Of a DNA stretch of 62,674 nucleotides, positions 23,051 through 30,885 are shown piece after piece (position 1 is the first letter of the stretch; the number at the start of each line of letters is the position of its first letter). This stretch comes from a virus, in IMG/VR virus record IMGVR_UViG_3300006802_000103, positions 1-62,674 of that record. One strand, 5' to 3'. Both the position numbers and the translations under genes were made by a program. The notes below the pieces were generated by a model, which worked only from the letters and a program-made list of their open reading frames with translations, did not search any database and had not been told where the DNA came from.

Positions 23051-23506
23051 ATGACACCCGAACTTCGAGATTCATACAAAATCGACCGCACTGGTTGGGC
23101 TTCCGGTCCCTGGGATGGAGAACCGGATCGAATCGACTTCACCCACGCCGGATTGAACTGCCTGATGCTCCGCGCACGATCTGGTCACTGGTGCGGTTAC
23201 GCTGGTTTGCCGCCGACGCACAAACTGCACGGGAAAGACTACTGGGGCGTCGATGTTGACTGCCACGGCGGTTTGACGTATGCTGATGCGTGCGCCGGGA
23301 ATATCTGCCACGTCCCCGCGCCGGGAGAACCGGAACATCTCTGGTGGTTCGGTTTCGACTGCCATCATTCGAATGACATGGCTCCGGAAGACACCACCGA
23401 GCGGATGCGGCAGTTCGCATGGGGACGCGGTGGAAGCTACCGAGACGCTGGATACGTCCGTCGGCAAACGGAAAGGCTCGCAGAACAACTCAAGGAACTG
23501 AATTAA
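23051..23506 (+). CDS. Conserved phage protein (GHWCGYAG family)
   Basis: 151 residues. Signature blocks: SGHWCGYAGLPPTHKLHGKDYWGVDV, CHGGLTYADAC, ICHVPAPGEPEHLWWFGFDCHH, and YRDAGYVRRQTERLAEQL. These are typical of a family widespread in phages and prophages with unknown function. Conserved Cys, His and Trp residues suggest a metal site. It is co-transcribed with recombination genes. Confidence 0.7.
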   Translation: MTPELRDSYKIDRTGWASGPWDGEPDRIDFTHAGLNCLMLRARSGHWCGYAGLPPTHKLHGKDYWGVDVDCHGGLTYADACAGNICHVPAPGEPEHLWWFGFDCHHSNDMAPEDTTERMRQFAWGRGGSYRDAGYVRRQTERLAEQLKELN

Positions 23507-23511
23507 AGAAA

Positions 23512-24510
23512 ATGACACTAACAACACCAAAACCACAAACCCCCGCGCAACCCGCGCCCAAGACGGCTGATGAGTTCAAAGCGGGAGGCGTTTCGGCAGT
23601 CCGAGCACCTCGCGTACTCGTTCGCCGCCTTTCCGACCCGTCGAAGACCGGATTGCGTATTATGCTTTTCGGCCCCGCCGGATCGGGTAAAACGTACTTC
23701 GTCAAGGACCTCTTGAAGAACGGCTGGAAAGTCCTCTTCATCTCCACCGACATCGGCGGCTCCGGCACTTCCGCACTGGAAGCCCCGCTGCGCCGCGAAG
23801 GTGCTGGTTTCGCGCTCGATAACAGCGTCGATGTCACGGTTAACGGCTTCGAGGACCTCCAATCCTTCATCCGCAAACCCGCCGACTATCTCAAGCCCGC
23901 CGGGATCGATCTTCACTCCTGGGACCCGGATATCGTCTACTGGGACGGATTCGGCGCATTCCAGCAGATTGAGATTTCCGAATTCGTCGGCTCGATGGAA
24001 GCGGAATCGAAGAAGGGTCCGAGCGAACAGCGGGGGTCGGGGCTGAAGCTCGAACAGAGCGACTGGGGCCTCGTCCGCAACGCCACCATCCGCATCCTGG
24101 ATGAATTCTGCGCCATGCACAACCCGAAGACTGGGAAGGTGTGGCACAAGATCGTCTCCGTACACGAGAGCGTCAAATCGAAGGAAATCGCCCCCGGCAA
24201 AACCAGCCTCGCGGAGTCCAAGGAGCCGCTGCTGACCGGTGCGGGTGGGATCCTGGCGCGCGGCGCTTTCGATCTCATTCTGAAGACCCAAGTCCGCAAG
24301 GCGAAACCGAACGAAGAGGGCGATGGCGGCGGGCGCGTCTTTGAATATGTGGTCTCCGGCCACGAAAATCTGGCTGCGAAGAATCGCGGCTTCGACTTCG
24401 GCCCCGATGCAGTGATTCCCGGCAACGGCTACGAGGTCTTTCAAAAGATGCTCCAGCAGCGCGGGTTCACCAAAGATCAAATCGACGAAAAATTGAAGTC
24501 CAGCAGTTGA
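23512..24510 (+). CDS. Sak4-like RecA-fold ATPase (AAA_24)
   Basis: 332 residues. Walker A GPAGSGKT at 54-61 follows RIMLF. A DIVYWDGFGAF strand is the probable Walker B, and later blocks include WGLVRNATIRILDEFC and a C-terminal helical part. Single-domain RecA-like ATPases of this type (Sak4 group) promote strand annealing or exchange with a cognate SSB. The N-terminal 25 residues are a Pro/Thr-rich linker. The nuclease upstream and SSB candidate downstream support a recombination role. Confidence 0.75.
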   Translation: MTLTTPKPQTPAQPAPKTADEFKAGGVSAVRAPRVLVRRLSDPSKTGLRIMLFGPAGSGKTYFVKDLLKNGWKVLFISTDIGGSGTSALEAPLRREGAGFALDNSVDVTVNGFEDLQSFIRKPADYLKPAGIDLHSWDPDIVYWDGFGAFQQIEISEFVGSMEAESKKGPSEQRGSGLKLEQSDWGLVRNATIRILDEFCAMHNPKTGKVWHKIVSVHESVKSKEIAPGKTSLAESKEPLLTGAGGILARGAFDLILKTQVRKAKPNEEGDGGGRVFEYVVSGHENLAAKNRGFDFGPDAVIPGNGYEVFQKMLQQRGFTKDQIDEKLKSSS

Positions 24511-24570
24511 CTTCTTCCGCGAAATGAAGTAAGCTAATAACAGTTGAGAGACGGGGGCACGGCCCCCAAC
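24507..24570 (+). promoter_or_regulatory. Early promoter with leader hairpin
   Basis: TTGACT (24507-24512), 17-base spacer, TAAGCT (24530-24535). The leader then forms GGGGGC-ACG-GCCCCC (24553-24567), extended by GTTG/CAAC, before AAAGGAAATACACAAAAATG. The -35 overlaps the stop of the upstream gene. Confidence 0.7.
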
Positions 24571-24591
24571 TACTAAAGGAAATACACAAAA

Positions 24592-25332
24592 ATGTCAGCA
24601 CAAGCACAAGCTGTTGAGTTGGATCTCGGTTTCGCGGCGGTTCCGCCGATGCCGACGAAGTTTTGCAAGGGCCGGGTTTCGGAAGTCGGTGAGGCGAAGG
24701 TCTCTGAATACTCCCCCGGCTTCCTCCAGTGGCCGATCACGATTGATGGTTATGGAGCCGCGCCGCGCGCGTGGTTCTACCTCGAACTGGCCCCGGATTG
24801 GATTCATCTGAAGGCGGACGGCACCCCGTTCAACCCCGCGACGGATATCAATTTTGAGTCGAAGGAAGAGACCAACCGACACAATCGCACCTGGAACAAG
24901 AATGTGAACGCGAAGGATTCGGTCGCGGCGCTTCTGGCCTTCTGCGGTTGCGATAAGTCGGTTCAGGCGGCTTTGATTACCGAACTCCGCCAGATTCCGG
25001 CACCCCCGGTCACGAAGGTCGATGGTGAAGAAGTTGTTCAGATCGAGGAATTCGCGCGGCAGGTCACGGACACCCTCCGGAACCACATTGTCGGCAACGA
25101 CTTCGGCTACACTCTCGTTCAAGCCCAGACCAAAGCGGGCGTGAAGGAGAACGGGAAACCGAACTACATCCCGACGAACAAGTACAAGATCGGCGACTCC
25201 TACTACAACGTCGGCGATGCCTTCTTCGATGTCAACAACGAGAAGTTCGTTGAGTCGCTCCGGAAGAAGTGCGCGAAGGAAGGGAACGAGGGTAAGTATC
25301 AGTTCCTCGTTGACGAAGAGGTCGCTTTCTAG
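24592..25332 (+). CDS. Candidate single-stranded DNA-binding protein
   Basis: 246 residues with a good ribosome site and its own promoter, implying high expression. The core has beta-rich segments (KGRVSEVGEAKVSEYSPGFLQWPITI, RAWFYLEL) and many aromatics, as in OB-fold proteins. The end is acidic only in part (LVDEEVAF). Position next to a Sak4-like ATPase and nuclease is the main argument; phage Sak4 proteins are usually paired with an SSB. No sequence signature proves it. Confidence 0.45.
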   Translation: MSAQAQAVELDLGFAAVPPMPTKFCKGRVSEVGEAKVSEYSPGFLQWPITIDGYGAAPRAWFYLELAPDWIHLKADGTPFNPATDINFESKEETNRHNRTWNKNVNAKDSVAALLAFCGCDKSVQAALITELRQIPAPPVTKVDGEEVVQIEEFARQVTDTLRNHIVGNDFGYTLVQAQTKAGVKENGKPNYIPTNKYKIGDSYYNVGDAFFDVNNEKFVESLRKKCAKEGNEGKYQFLVDEEVAF

Positions 25333-25396
25333 CATTCACGGCGGGGGTTACTGTTCCCCGCATACACAGAGACGAATGTGCGCCGTGAAATCGTCC

Positions 25397-25426
25397 AAGG
25401 CGGTGAAAAGCCGCCACCTTTTTTTT
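25397..25426 (+). terminator. Intrinsic terminator just before the sigma-like gene
   Basis: GGCGG, loop TGAAAAG, CCGCC, ACC and eight T residues. The ATG at 25432 lies 5 bases past the T run. It ends the SSB-candidate message and would block expression of the sigma-like gene unless read through. Confidence 0.8.
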
Positions 25427-25431
25427 CCAAA

Positions 25432-25890
25432 ATGCACCTCGACAAAGATGAAATCCAGCAACGACAAACAATCGCGACATGGAAGGCTGAGAAAACCTGG
25501 GATGGAATTCACGACCTCGAAAGTCGCATCGACTATCGCCGCCGGATGGAATTTCTGGACTACTGTCGCGAGGAGCTTCGACGCGCGCAGCGCCTTGGTT
25601 GGTTGTTGGACGAGGAGGGAAATAGCCGACTCGAAGATGCAATCGAAGCGTCTGTCACGCCCGCCGACGTGGTAAGCCGGGTGTTGATACAAAGCGCAAT
25701 CGAGCAGTTAAAACCGCGCGAACAGGAAATGCTAACTCTCTTCTACTTCCAAGGCTGGTCCCAAGCTGAAATAGCCAGGAAGTACGGAATCGGGGAAAGC
25801 CGGGTAAGTCAAATCTTCAAACACGCCTACGGGCGGATGAAAGGGTATTTATGCCAAAGTTCTTCTTCACAGTCATCCTTGGCGCGGTAG
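25432..25890 (+). CDS. Sigma70 region-4-like transcription regulator
   Basis: 152 residues. Residues 88-140 read AIEQLKPREQEMLTLFYFQGWSQ, then AEIARKYGIGESRVSQIFKHAYGRMK, a clear region-4 helix-turn-helix of FliA-type sigma factors. The first 80 residues are helical and acidic/basic mixed, with no recognisable region 2. Phage late activators with a region-4-like fold (RinA/ArpU type) are the closest comparison. The ATG at 25432 has no Shine-Dalgarno; a GTG at 25378 would place the terminator inside the coding region. Candidate late-gene switch. Confidence 0.8.
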   Translation: MHLDKDEIQQRQTIATWKAEKTWDGIHDLESRIDYRRRMEFLDYCREELRRAQRLGWLLDEEGNSRLEDAIEASVTPADVVSRVLIQSAIEQLKPREQEMLTLFYFQGWSQAEIARKYGIGESRVSQIFKHAYGRMKGYLCQSSSSQSSLAR

Positions 25891-26204
25891 GTTTGGCAGC
25901 GCAGGATTCAGTCACGCTCACGGTTACCGAGGGAGGGGTGGCGAAAACCACCACCATCACCGGGAACGCCGCGACGGAGACGATTAAGGTTTTGAAACAC
26001 CTGAACGGCGTGTTTAACACTGGCGAGACGACTGTCATCCAGGCCATCCGCCGTCTTGTATACCTTCAGATTCAAGCCAATGCGTATGAAGCCACCGGGA
26101 CCGCTATCAAAGCCGCGACCGATGCGGAGAAGCAGGCGGCTACAGCGCGCGTGGCGGCTGAGAAGACCCTAGAGACGGGGTTCCTGACCGCGCCGGTTCA
26201 GTGA
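25851..26204 (+). CDS. Small exported protein
   Basis: 117 residues overlapping the sigma-like gene by 40 bases. MPKFFFTVILGAVGLAAQDS is a standard Sec-type signal with a cleavage site after LAA. The mature part is beta-rich at first (VTLTVTEGGVAKTTTITG) then helical and Ala/Thr-rich. No family recognised. An exported product encoded overlapping a transcription regulator is unusual and may be a host-envelope effector. Confidence 0.5.
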   Translation: MPKFFFTVILGAVGLAAQDSVTLTVTEGGVAKTTTITGNAATETIKVLKHLNGVFNTGETTVIQAIRRLVYLQIQANAYEATGTAIKAATDAEKQAATARVAAEKTLETGFLTAPVQ

Positions 26205-26243
26205 GTTTTCTGTGTTCAAAACTGAGAAAGGAGAACAATCAAA

Positions 26244-26456
26244 ATGCCACGTCGTCCTCAGAACGTAGTTGACCGCTTCGTCGGTGACTACTCCAATCTG
26301 ACCGAGAGCGAGCGCACGCAGGTCAACGCCGCTATTCGCGGTTATGACATTGCAACCGGAACCACCGGCTCAATTTCGAAAGCAGCGCCTCGCCGGGTTC
26401 GCAATTCGCGAATTTCGAATTCAGGCGTAACCTCCGGCCAGTCGTCCGCGTCCTAG
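26244..26456 (+). CDS. Small basic hypothetical protein
   Basis: 70 residues with a strong AAAGGAG site. The N-terminal half NVVDRFVGDYSNLTESERTQVNAAIRGYD is helical; the C-terminal half is Ser/Arg/Gly-rich and probably disordered. The final gene before the tRNA terminator. No family recognised. Confidence 0.5.
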   Translation: MPRRPQNVVDRFVGDYSNLTESERTQVNAAIRGYDIATGTTGSISKAAPRRVRNSRISNSGVTSGQSSAS

Positions 26457-26562
26457 TTTGTGAAGGCGGTTTTGGAATAACAGTTCCAACTAGCAGAAGC
26501 CCACTGGCTGCCTTCTCCCTCTCCCTAAAATGGCCGTAAAAAGCCAAAACTGCAACCAACTG

Positions 26563-26593
26563 AAAGCCCCGTATTCCCCCGTGCGGGGCTTTT
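26563..26593 (+). terminator. Intrinsic terminator before the tRNA
   Basis: AAAGCCCCG pairs with CGGGGCTTT and TTCTC follows. It lies 7 bases before the tRNA 5' end, so the tRNA needs read-through or processing from a longer message. The 100 bases before it also contain TTGGAA/TTCCAA and other short inverted repeats but no gene. Confidence 0.75.
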
Positions 26594-26599
26594 CTCTTC

Positions 26600-26677
26600 G
26601 CGAAGGTAGCTCAAATTGGATAGAGCAGCGGTCTGCCAGTCCGCAGGTTCTCGGTTCGAATCCGAGTCTTCGCTCCA
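26600..26677 (+). tRNA. tRNA-Gly (GCC)
   Basis: The acceptor stem GCGAAGG pairs with TCTTCGC (one G-U). The D arm is GCTC/GAGC, the T arm is CTCGG-TTCGAAT-CCGAG, and CCA is encoded. The anticodon loop CTGCCAG gives GCC. The discriminator base is T, as expected for glycine tRNAs. Position 31-39 is a T-T mismatch, so the anticodon stem has four good pairs. Confidence 0.85.
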
Positions 26678-26691
26678 ATTTCTAAAGCTTG

Positions 26692-27010
26692 CCCAAACCA
26701 ATTTACGAGTGAAACCTGGGGAGGTGTTCAGGATCGGGTTGGTTTGGGTAATAAGTTATGGAGGAATTGTTTGCATGGCGGTCGGTGTAAAAACCGACTG
26801 CAATGTTGCACGGTTCCTCCACCAGTACCTAGGGGTGGTCGGTCGTCATAAACGTAACCCCGGAGGGCAACCCGCTCCGCAAGAACTGGGTGGCTGGTAA
26901 CTCAGTGCTGATGTAATCGAAACGCTAGCAAGCGCTGACAACCGGGTACAGGGAAAGCCGCCGCGATCCAGGCTTGACTTTTAAGCTGGGGTTTCAGAGG
27001 AAACTCGGCA
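26692..27010 (+). ncRNA. Unidentified structured RNA next to the tRNA
   Basis: About 320 bases without a gene. It is full of nested complementary segments: CCCAAACCAA (26692-26701) with TTGGTTTGGG (26739-26748); GGAGGAA (26760-26766) with TTCCTCC (26814-26820), enclosing GGTCGGT/ACCGACT; and ACCAG (26821-26825) with CTGGT (26894-26898), enclosing CGGAG/CTCCG. It also has CAGTGCT (26903-26909) with AGCGCTG (26931-26937), and GCCG (26957-26960) with CGGC (27006-27009), enclosing CCAGGCTT/AAGCTGG and GTTTC/GAAAC. It ends 10 bases before the start of the next gene, so it is either a separate RNA processed with the tRNA or a large 5' leader of the polymerase operon. It matches no RNA class I can name. 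Confidence 0.65.
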
Positions 27011-27020
27011 AGAAATCAAA

Positions 27021-27248
27021 ATGAACCGCTACTTCCTAAAATACGACGACGGCATCTGGATTGAAGTTCAGGAGAAGAAGTACGCGAAGGAAATGCGCGA
27101 GTATTTGGAGTACGCTCCGAAGTCTTCAATCAGCTTTTTCCACACCTCCGGGGGTAAGTCAGTCTCCGGTCGAGTCATACATTCCTGGCGGAAAGATGCT
27201 TACTCGTGGGATGAGGAATTTATGCGGTTAGTCCGGAGGGCGGAGTGA
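27021..27248 (+). CDS. Small hypothetical protein
   Basis: 75 residues directly after the structured RNA. MNRYFLKYDDGIWIEVQEKKYAKEM and an aromatic Ser-rich middle; ends FMRLVRRAE. No family recognised. It opens the operon that carries the DNA polymerase. Confidence 0.5.
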   Translation: MNRYFLKYDDGIWIEVQEKKYAKEMREYLEYAPKSSISFFHTSGGKSVSGRVIHSWRKDAYSWDEEFMRLVRRAE

Positions 27249-27451
27249 AAAGAGTCGAGCGCGTTACAGAAATCCGGGAATTCGCGAACATCAACACCTG
27301 TCCAGAGTGCCCAGCCTTCCGCGCAATTCAACTGGAGCATGGCCCTCGCTGGGTTTGCAGTGACTTCCTGCCGGTGATGGTGATAAAGAGTTCGACGGAG
27401 CCGGAGCCGACGAAGATACCTGATTGGTGCCCGCTGCCGGAGGTCGAATGA
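27245..27451 (+). CDS. Small Cys-rich hypothetical protein
   Basis: 68 residues, GTG start overlapping the previous stop. The CPEC pair, a later Cys (WVCSDF) and WCPLPEVE at the end are typical of a short phage family that probably binds zinc. Four cysteines in total. Function unknown. Confidence 0.55.
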   Translation: MKRVERVTEIREFANINTCPECPAFRAIQLEHGPRWVCSDFLPVMVIKSSTEPEPTKIPDWCPLPEVE

Positions 27452-28197
27452 AACTCTCCACCGGCACCAAACCACCACCCAAACTCCTAGCGCACAAGTC
27501 CGGATCGCAGGATAAGAAAGGCGCGTGGCAGTCTATGGGAGTTCGGCAGAAGCCGGAGACTTGCAAGTTTTGTAAGTACTCCCAAGTCGGGACAGCCTTC
27601 GTCGCCGACTACTTCCCCCCGGACCCCAAAATGGCCTTCGTATTCGCGCACCCTCGGCCAGATGATATAGCCGAGCAAAAGCCCCTCTCCGGCAATTGGG
27701 GCGGCGCGATGAGGGCGATTCTCTCCGAGGCTTCATCCATTCCCCTTGAGGAAATCGCCCTCTGCCATATCGTCCGCTGTATGCCGCCGAAGAAGTACGC
27801 GCGGATGGGAGGGTTGGAGTTCGTGTGGCCAACCGGGGCTAATAAGTGGGCCGCAGAATCCAACTGCCGACAGTACGATGATTCTCGGTTCCGCTCTGGG
27901 ATTTTGGAGTCGGGGGGTCTGATCTCCTGGCAGCCGAACGTTGCCGTAGTTGCCCTCGACCTCGATTCTGTGCTAGAAGTAGAAGCATACAAGTTCATGG
28001 TGCAGAAGGATGTTGAGAAGGCTTGCCGTTTCGCTCTACATGGCTATCGTCCGGTTGTCCTATTTGGCACCGAGGTTCTTTCAATAGTTGCGGGGCACCT
28101 TCAGGGTGGGAGTAAGAAGTGGCGCGGCCATTTTTGGGAGTTGGAAGGGTGGCCGTTTGAGGCGAGAGTGAGGGAGGAGGTTATTGGATGGGTGTGA
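27448..28197 (+). CDS. Uracil-DNA glycosylase superfamily-like protein
   Basis: 249 residues from the ATGA overlap at 27448. CKFCKYSQVG supplies a C-x2-C; MAFVFAHPRPDDIAEQKPLSGNWGGAMRAIL corresponds to the first glycosylase motif region (normally GEAPG-x-xED); ALCHIVRCMPPKK matches the N-V-V-K-C-R-PP strand; NCRQY and RPVVLFGTEVL follow. The four cysteines (two early, RC, NC) fit the iron-sulfur family 4 type. The catalytic first motif is altered, so it may bind DNA without excision. It overlaps the DNA polymerase gene, and such pairing is common in phages. Confidence 0.65.
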   Translation: MKLSTGTKPPPKLLAHKSGSQDKKGAWQSMGVRQKPETCKFCKYSQVGTAFVADYFPPDPKMAFVFAHPRPDDIAEQKPLSGNWGGAMRAILSEASSIPLEEIALCHIVRCMPPKKYARMGGLEFVWPTGANKWAAESNCRQYDDSRFRSGILESGGLISWQPNVAVVALDLDSVLEVEAYKFMVQKDVEKACRFALHGYRPVVLFGTEVLSIVAGHLQGGSKKWRGHFWELEGWPFEARVREEVIGWV

Positions 28198-30320
28198 AGA
28201 AACTCAAATCAATTAATCAAGACCTCACGGAAATCCAAGGCTCCCTATTCGCCCCAAATTCCGTCAAATTCGGCGGTCTGGAGGAGTCTGGATACCCGGA
28301 GTTGCGCGGGGACGCGATTGGTTGGCGAGAGGTTATTCGTCGCTCTTTACAATCTGGTTACATCGGAATCGACTACGAGTTTAAGCGTTTCGACCGTCCG
28401 ACAATTATGGGGATTGCGGATAGGACGCTTGCCGTCGGGCTGAAATTCGACCGCGCGCTGCACGGGGAGTTGGAGCCGCTGCGGAAGGCTGGGGTGAAGT
28501 TTGTCGCCCACTCCGGATACGGCGCGGATAAGCCGGTTTACGATTGGGTAGAGGGAGTTGAGTCCGATCCACTCGAATGGATCGATTCCATGCTCCTCCA
28601 CTGGTTCCAGAACGCGCATCTGACGAAAGCGCCGCAGAAGGATGAGTCGGATGATGCCGGGGCCTTGGGATTCATGGACCTCTACTCTGCCGCTTCCCTG
28701 GTCGTGGATGTCCCGAACTGGAAAGCCTGCCGGGGTTCCGCTTGTCAAGGTCCCTGTCCCACGCATGAGCCTTTTAACTACTGCGCGGTCGACGCTTGGG
28801 CGGGTTTGGAGATCGCGCTCTCCTGCCTCCACGCACTGCGGCAGCGCGGCTTCAACTGGTCAACCTTCACCGACCGGTCTCTCCTCGCCTACTACCTGGA
28901 GAAAATGCAGTCGCGGGGGATGCGCGTCGACTGGGACTACTTGGACCGATTCAATGCCCGATCAGAGGAGATCAAAGAGGGTCTTTTCCCGCTGAATGAG
29001 GAAGGCGGCCAGACTCCCTTCAACCCCCGGTCCTCGGATCAAGTCCTGGCGTGGGCGAAGGCGAATGGGATTTCCCTCTCCTCGAACCAGAAGAACGATG
29101 TTCGGAAGACGCTGGAGAAGACGGCGGCGCGGTTTGGTTTCTCCGATTTGAAAGAATTGGATGAAGCAGACGAACTCCCCCCGGTCGTCGAAGTTCTCTA
29201 CCGGCTGGACCAGTTTAAGGGATCGGGCAAGGGGAGCGATGCGTGGTTCGACCGGCGTTATGTTTCAAAAGAGGATGGGCTTCTCCACCCACGCTACATC
29301 TATGTCGGCACCTCTACCTCCCGGCTGAGTTGTGCCAAACCGAACTTCACCAATCTCCCCTCACGCGGATGGGGCGACTTGCTCAAGGGCGCGGTCATTC
29401 CGCACGATCCGGAAAAGTACGACATCATCGACGCCGACCTCGGGCAGCTTGAACTGCGCGCCGTCCTCTACCAAGCGGGCTATCCCGTGGAGACGATCAA
29501 AGGAGATGCCCTCTCTGCCATATTGGAGAAGTCGAAGGAGCCGCTACAGCGGGCGGCGGAGATTGCCGGGGGGACGGCTCGGGACATTCTCAAAACAGTC
29601 GTCTACGGCGGTCAATACGGCGAAGGCGTCCAAATCTACACCCCGGACGACATGCGATCCCCTGTCTTCCAGCGAATGCTTTCAAAAGGTGCGATTCGGC
29701 TCTACACTCCGGAGTACGTCAAATGGCTCGACCACCCCTGGGAGTACGCGGGCGGGATTATCGGGTTCACCGGGGCGAACCTCGCCGAACGCCTCTTTGG
29801 GGACAAGAAGGAGGAGTCTCGTCGGAAGGCTCTGGAGATTCAGGACGATATCATCTTCGCGGGCGACCTTCGGATTATCCGAGAGTGGCAGATCAAGGTG
29901 AGCCGGGAGATTGAGTCCAAAGGCTTCCTCCAACTCCCCAATACGCACGGTTTACGGATGCTCGGGTCCGCGCATAAGAATTTCAAAGTCGGCCTCGCCT
30001 TCCTCGGTCAGGGCTTCGGAGCGATGCACGCGCAGGCGACCATGTTGGAGATGATCCGGCGGTCGGAAAAAAATCACCTCCCCCTATTGCAAGTTCATGA
30101 CTCTTTGGTGTATGCTGTCCTTAGAGAGTGGCCAGATCAACAAGTCCGCGAGTTCATGGTCCCCCTCTTCTCCGAGACACCTTTGATCCCTGGTTTCAAA
30201 GCTCCGGGGAAGGTGAAGCGGGGGCGGAACTACGGTTCGTACCACGCGGAACATAACTCCGGTGGGTTGAGACAGATTTGGGATTCTTCGAAGGAGGATG
30301 TATGCGGGAACAAGTTGTAA
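28188..30320 (+). CDS. polA: DNA polymerase, family A, with 3'-5' exonuclease domain
   Basis: 710 residues. Exonuclease domain: IDYEF (D62, E64), FVAHSGYGAD (D114) and YCAVDAW (Y198, D202). Polymerase domain: motif A DADLGQLELR (D417; usually DYSQIELR), motif B R465-x3-K469-x3-Y473-G, motif C QVHDSL (H637, D638). Tyrosine at the O-helix position normally occupied by phenylalanine resembles T7 polymerase and predicts weak sugar discrimination. The N-terminal 5' nuclease of bacterial Pol I is absent. It is the replicative polymerase of this phage, with a RepA-like helicase downstream. Confidence 0.93.
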   Translation: MGVKKLKSINQDLTEIQGSLFAPNSVKFGGLEESGYPELRGDAIGWREVIRRSLQSGYIGIDYEFKRFDRPTIMGIADRTLAVGLKFDRALHGELEPLRKAGVKFVAHSGYGADKPVYDWVEGVESDPLEWIDSMLLHWFQNAHLTKAPQKDESDDAGALGFMDLYSAASLVVDVPNWKACRGSACQGPCPTHEPFNYCAVDAWAGLEIALSCLHALRQRGFNWSTFTDRSLLAYYLEKMQSRGMRVDWDYLDRFNARSEEIKEGLFPLNEEGGQTPFNPRSSDQVLAWAKANGISLSSNQKNDVRKTLEKTAARFGFSDLKELDEADELPPVVEVLYRLDQFKGSGKGSDAWFDRRYVSKEDGLLHPRYIYVGTSTSRLSCAKPNFTNLPSRGWGDLLKGAVIPHDPEKYDIIDADLGQLELRAVLYQAGYPVETIKGDALSAILEKSKEPLQRAAEIAGGTARDILKTVVYGGQYGEGVQIYTPDDMRSPVFQRMLSKGAIRLYTPEYVKWLDHPWEYAGGIIGFTGANLAERLFGDKKEESRRKALEIQDDIIFAGDLRIIREWQIKVSREIESKGFLQLPNTHGLRMLGSAHKNFKVGLAFLGQGFGAMHAQATMLEMIRRSEKNHLPLLQVHDSLVYAVLREWPDQQVREFMVPLFSETPLIPGFKAPGKVKRGRNYGSYHAEHNSGGLRQIWDSSKEDVCGNKL

Positions 30321-30547
30321 CAAGGGAGGAAGCTCTCAACAAGGTGCTCACCGAAACCGAAGACGGTCTACCGCTCCACTTCTTCTCCGGAATGCCTTGT
30401 GTGGAATTCGAAGAGGCGTGTGAAAAGTATCCTGATTTACGGAAATGGATGAGAGGCCAAACTGGACTCGGACCGATTGGTGGGAAGTGCTACATCTACC
30501 TCTGGGATTACGACAATTTTCTGAAGGGCGGAAAGGTGGTTGACTGA
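30302..30547 (+). CDS. Small hypothetical protein
   Basis: 81 residues behind AAGGAGG, overlapping the polymerase 3' end by 19 bases. It contains REEALNKVLTETEDGLPLHFFSGMPCVEFEEACEKYPDL and an aromatic end. No family recognised. It starts a string of small accessory genes after the polymerase. Confidence 0.5.
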   Translation: MREQVVTREEALNKVLTETEDGLPLHFFSGMPCVEFEEACEKYPDLRKWMRGQTGLGPIGGKCYIYLWDYDNFLKGGKVVD

Positions 30548-30885
30548 TGACACTGCGAGAGGCTATCATCGAGGCGCAAAAGATGAAGGGCGCGCGTGTG
30601 TACCTGGAGCGCGGTTTGCTGTCGTTTCAAATCTGCTATCCCTCATTAACTGATGGGGCATTCATTCCGCTGCAAGATGCAGTGGCTACCGACTGGGAAG
30701 TTAGACTCCCCGCGCCGCCCCCAATGGACTTCAAGACCGCGATGGGGCATCTTCAGGAGGGGCGAAAAGTTTGGCGGCGGACCTGGATGAATTTCCATGC
30801 GTCGAAGTTCGACGACGAGGAACTCTGCGTTCGGTGTTTCGACCGAGAGGATATTGAAGCAACCGACTGGGAGGTTGTTCGGTAA
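30547..30885 (+). CDS. Tad2-like (DUF2829) protein, tandem domains, copy 1
   Basis: 112 residues, TAATG overlap. The second half MDFKTAMGHLQEGRKVWRRTWMN followed by LCVRCFDREDIEATDWEVV has the DUF2829 layout: F-x-x-A-x-x-x-L-x-x-G-x-x-V-x-R-x-x-W, then a beta strand and ATDW. The first half is a diverged version (LREAIIEAQKMKGARVYLER to AVATDWEV), so the domain is duplicated. Tad2 proteins sequester the signalling nucleotide of Thoeris defence. A sister gene lies at 31190 and a macrodomain gene follows at 31561. The function assignment is by family only. Confidence 0.65.
   Translation: MTLREAIIEAQKMKGARVYLERGLLSFQICYPSLTDGAFIPLQDAVATDWEVRLPAPPPMDFKTAMGHLQEGRKVWRRTWMNFHASKFDDEELCVRCFDREDIEATDWEVVR

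Noticed and set aside
24595-25335. Minus-strand open frame almost as long as the SSB-candidate gene
   Set aside because: It is the antisense of 24592-25332, has no promoter or ribosome site, and is biased in the way antisense frames are in this GC-rich DNA.
26901-26930. Hammerhead-like core (CTGATG followed by CGAAAC) inside the structured RNA
   Set aside because: Only three bases separate the two boxes, so stem II cannot form, and no third strand fits. The stem CAGTGCT/AGCGCTG explains the region better.
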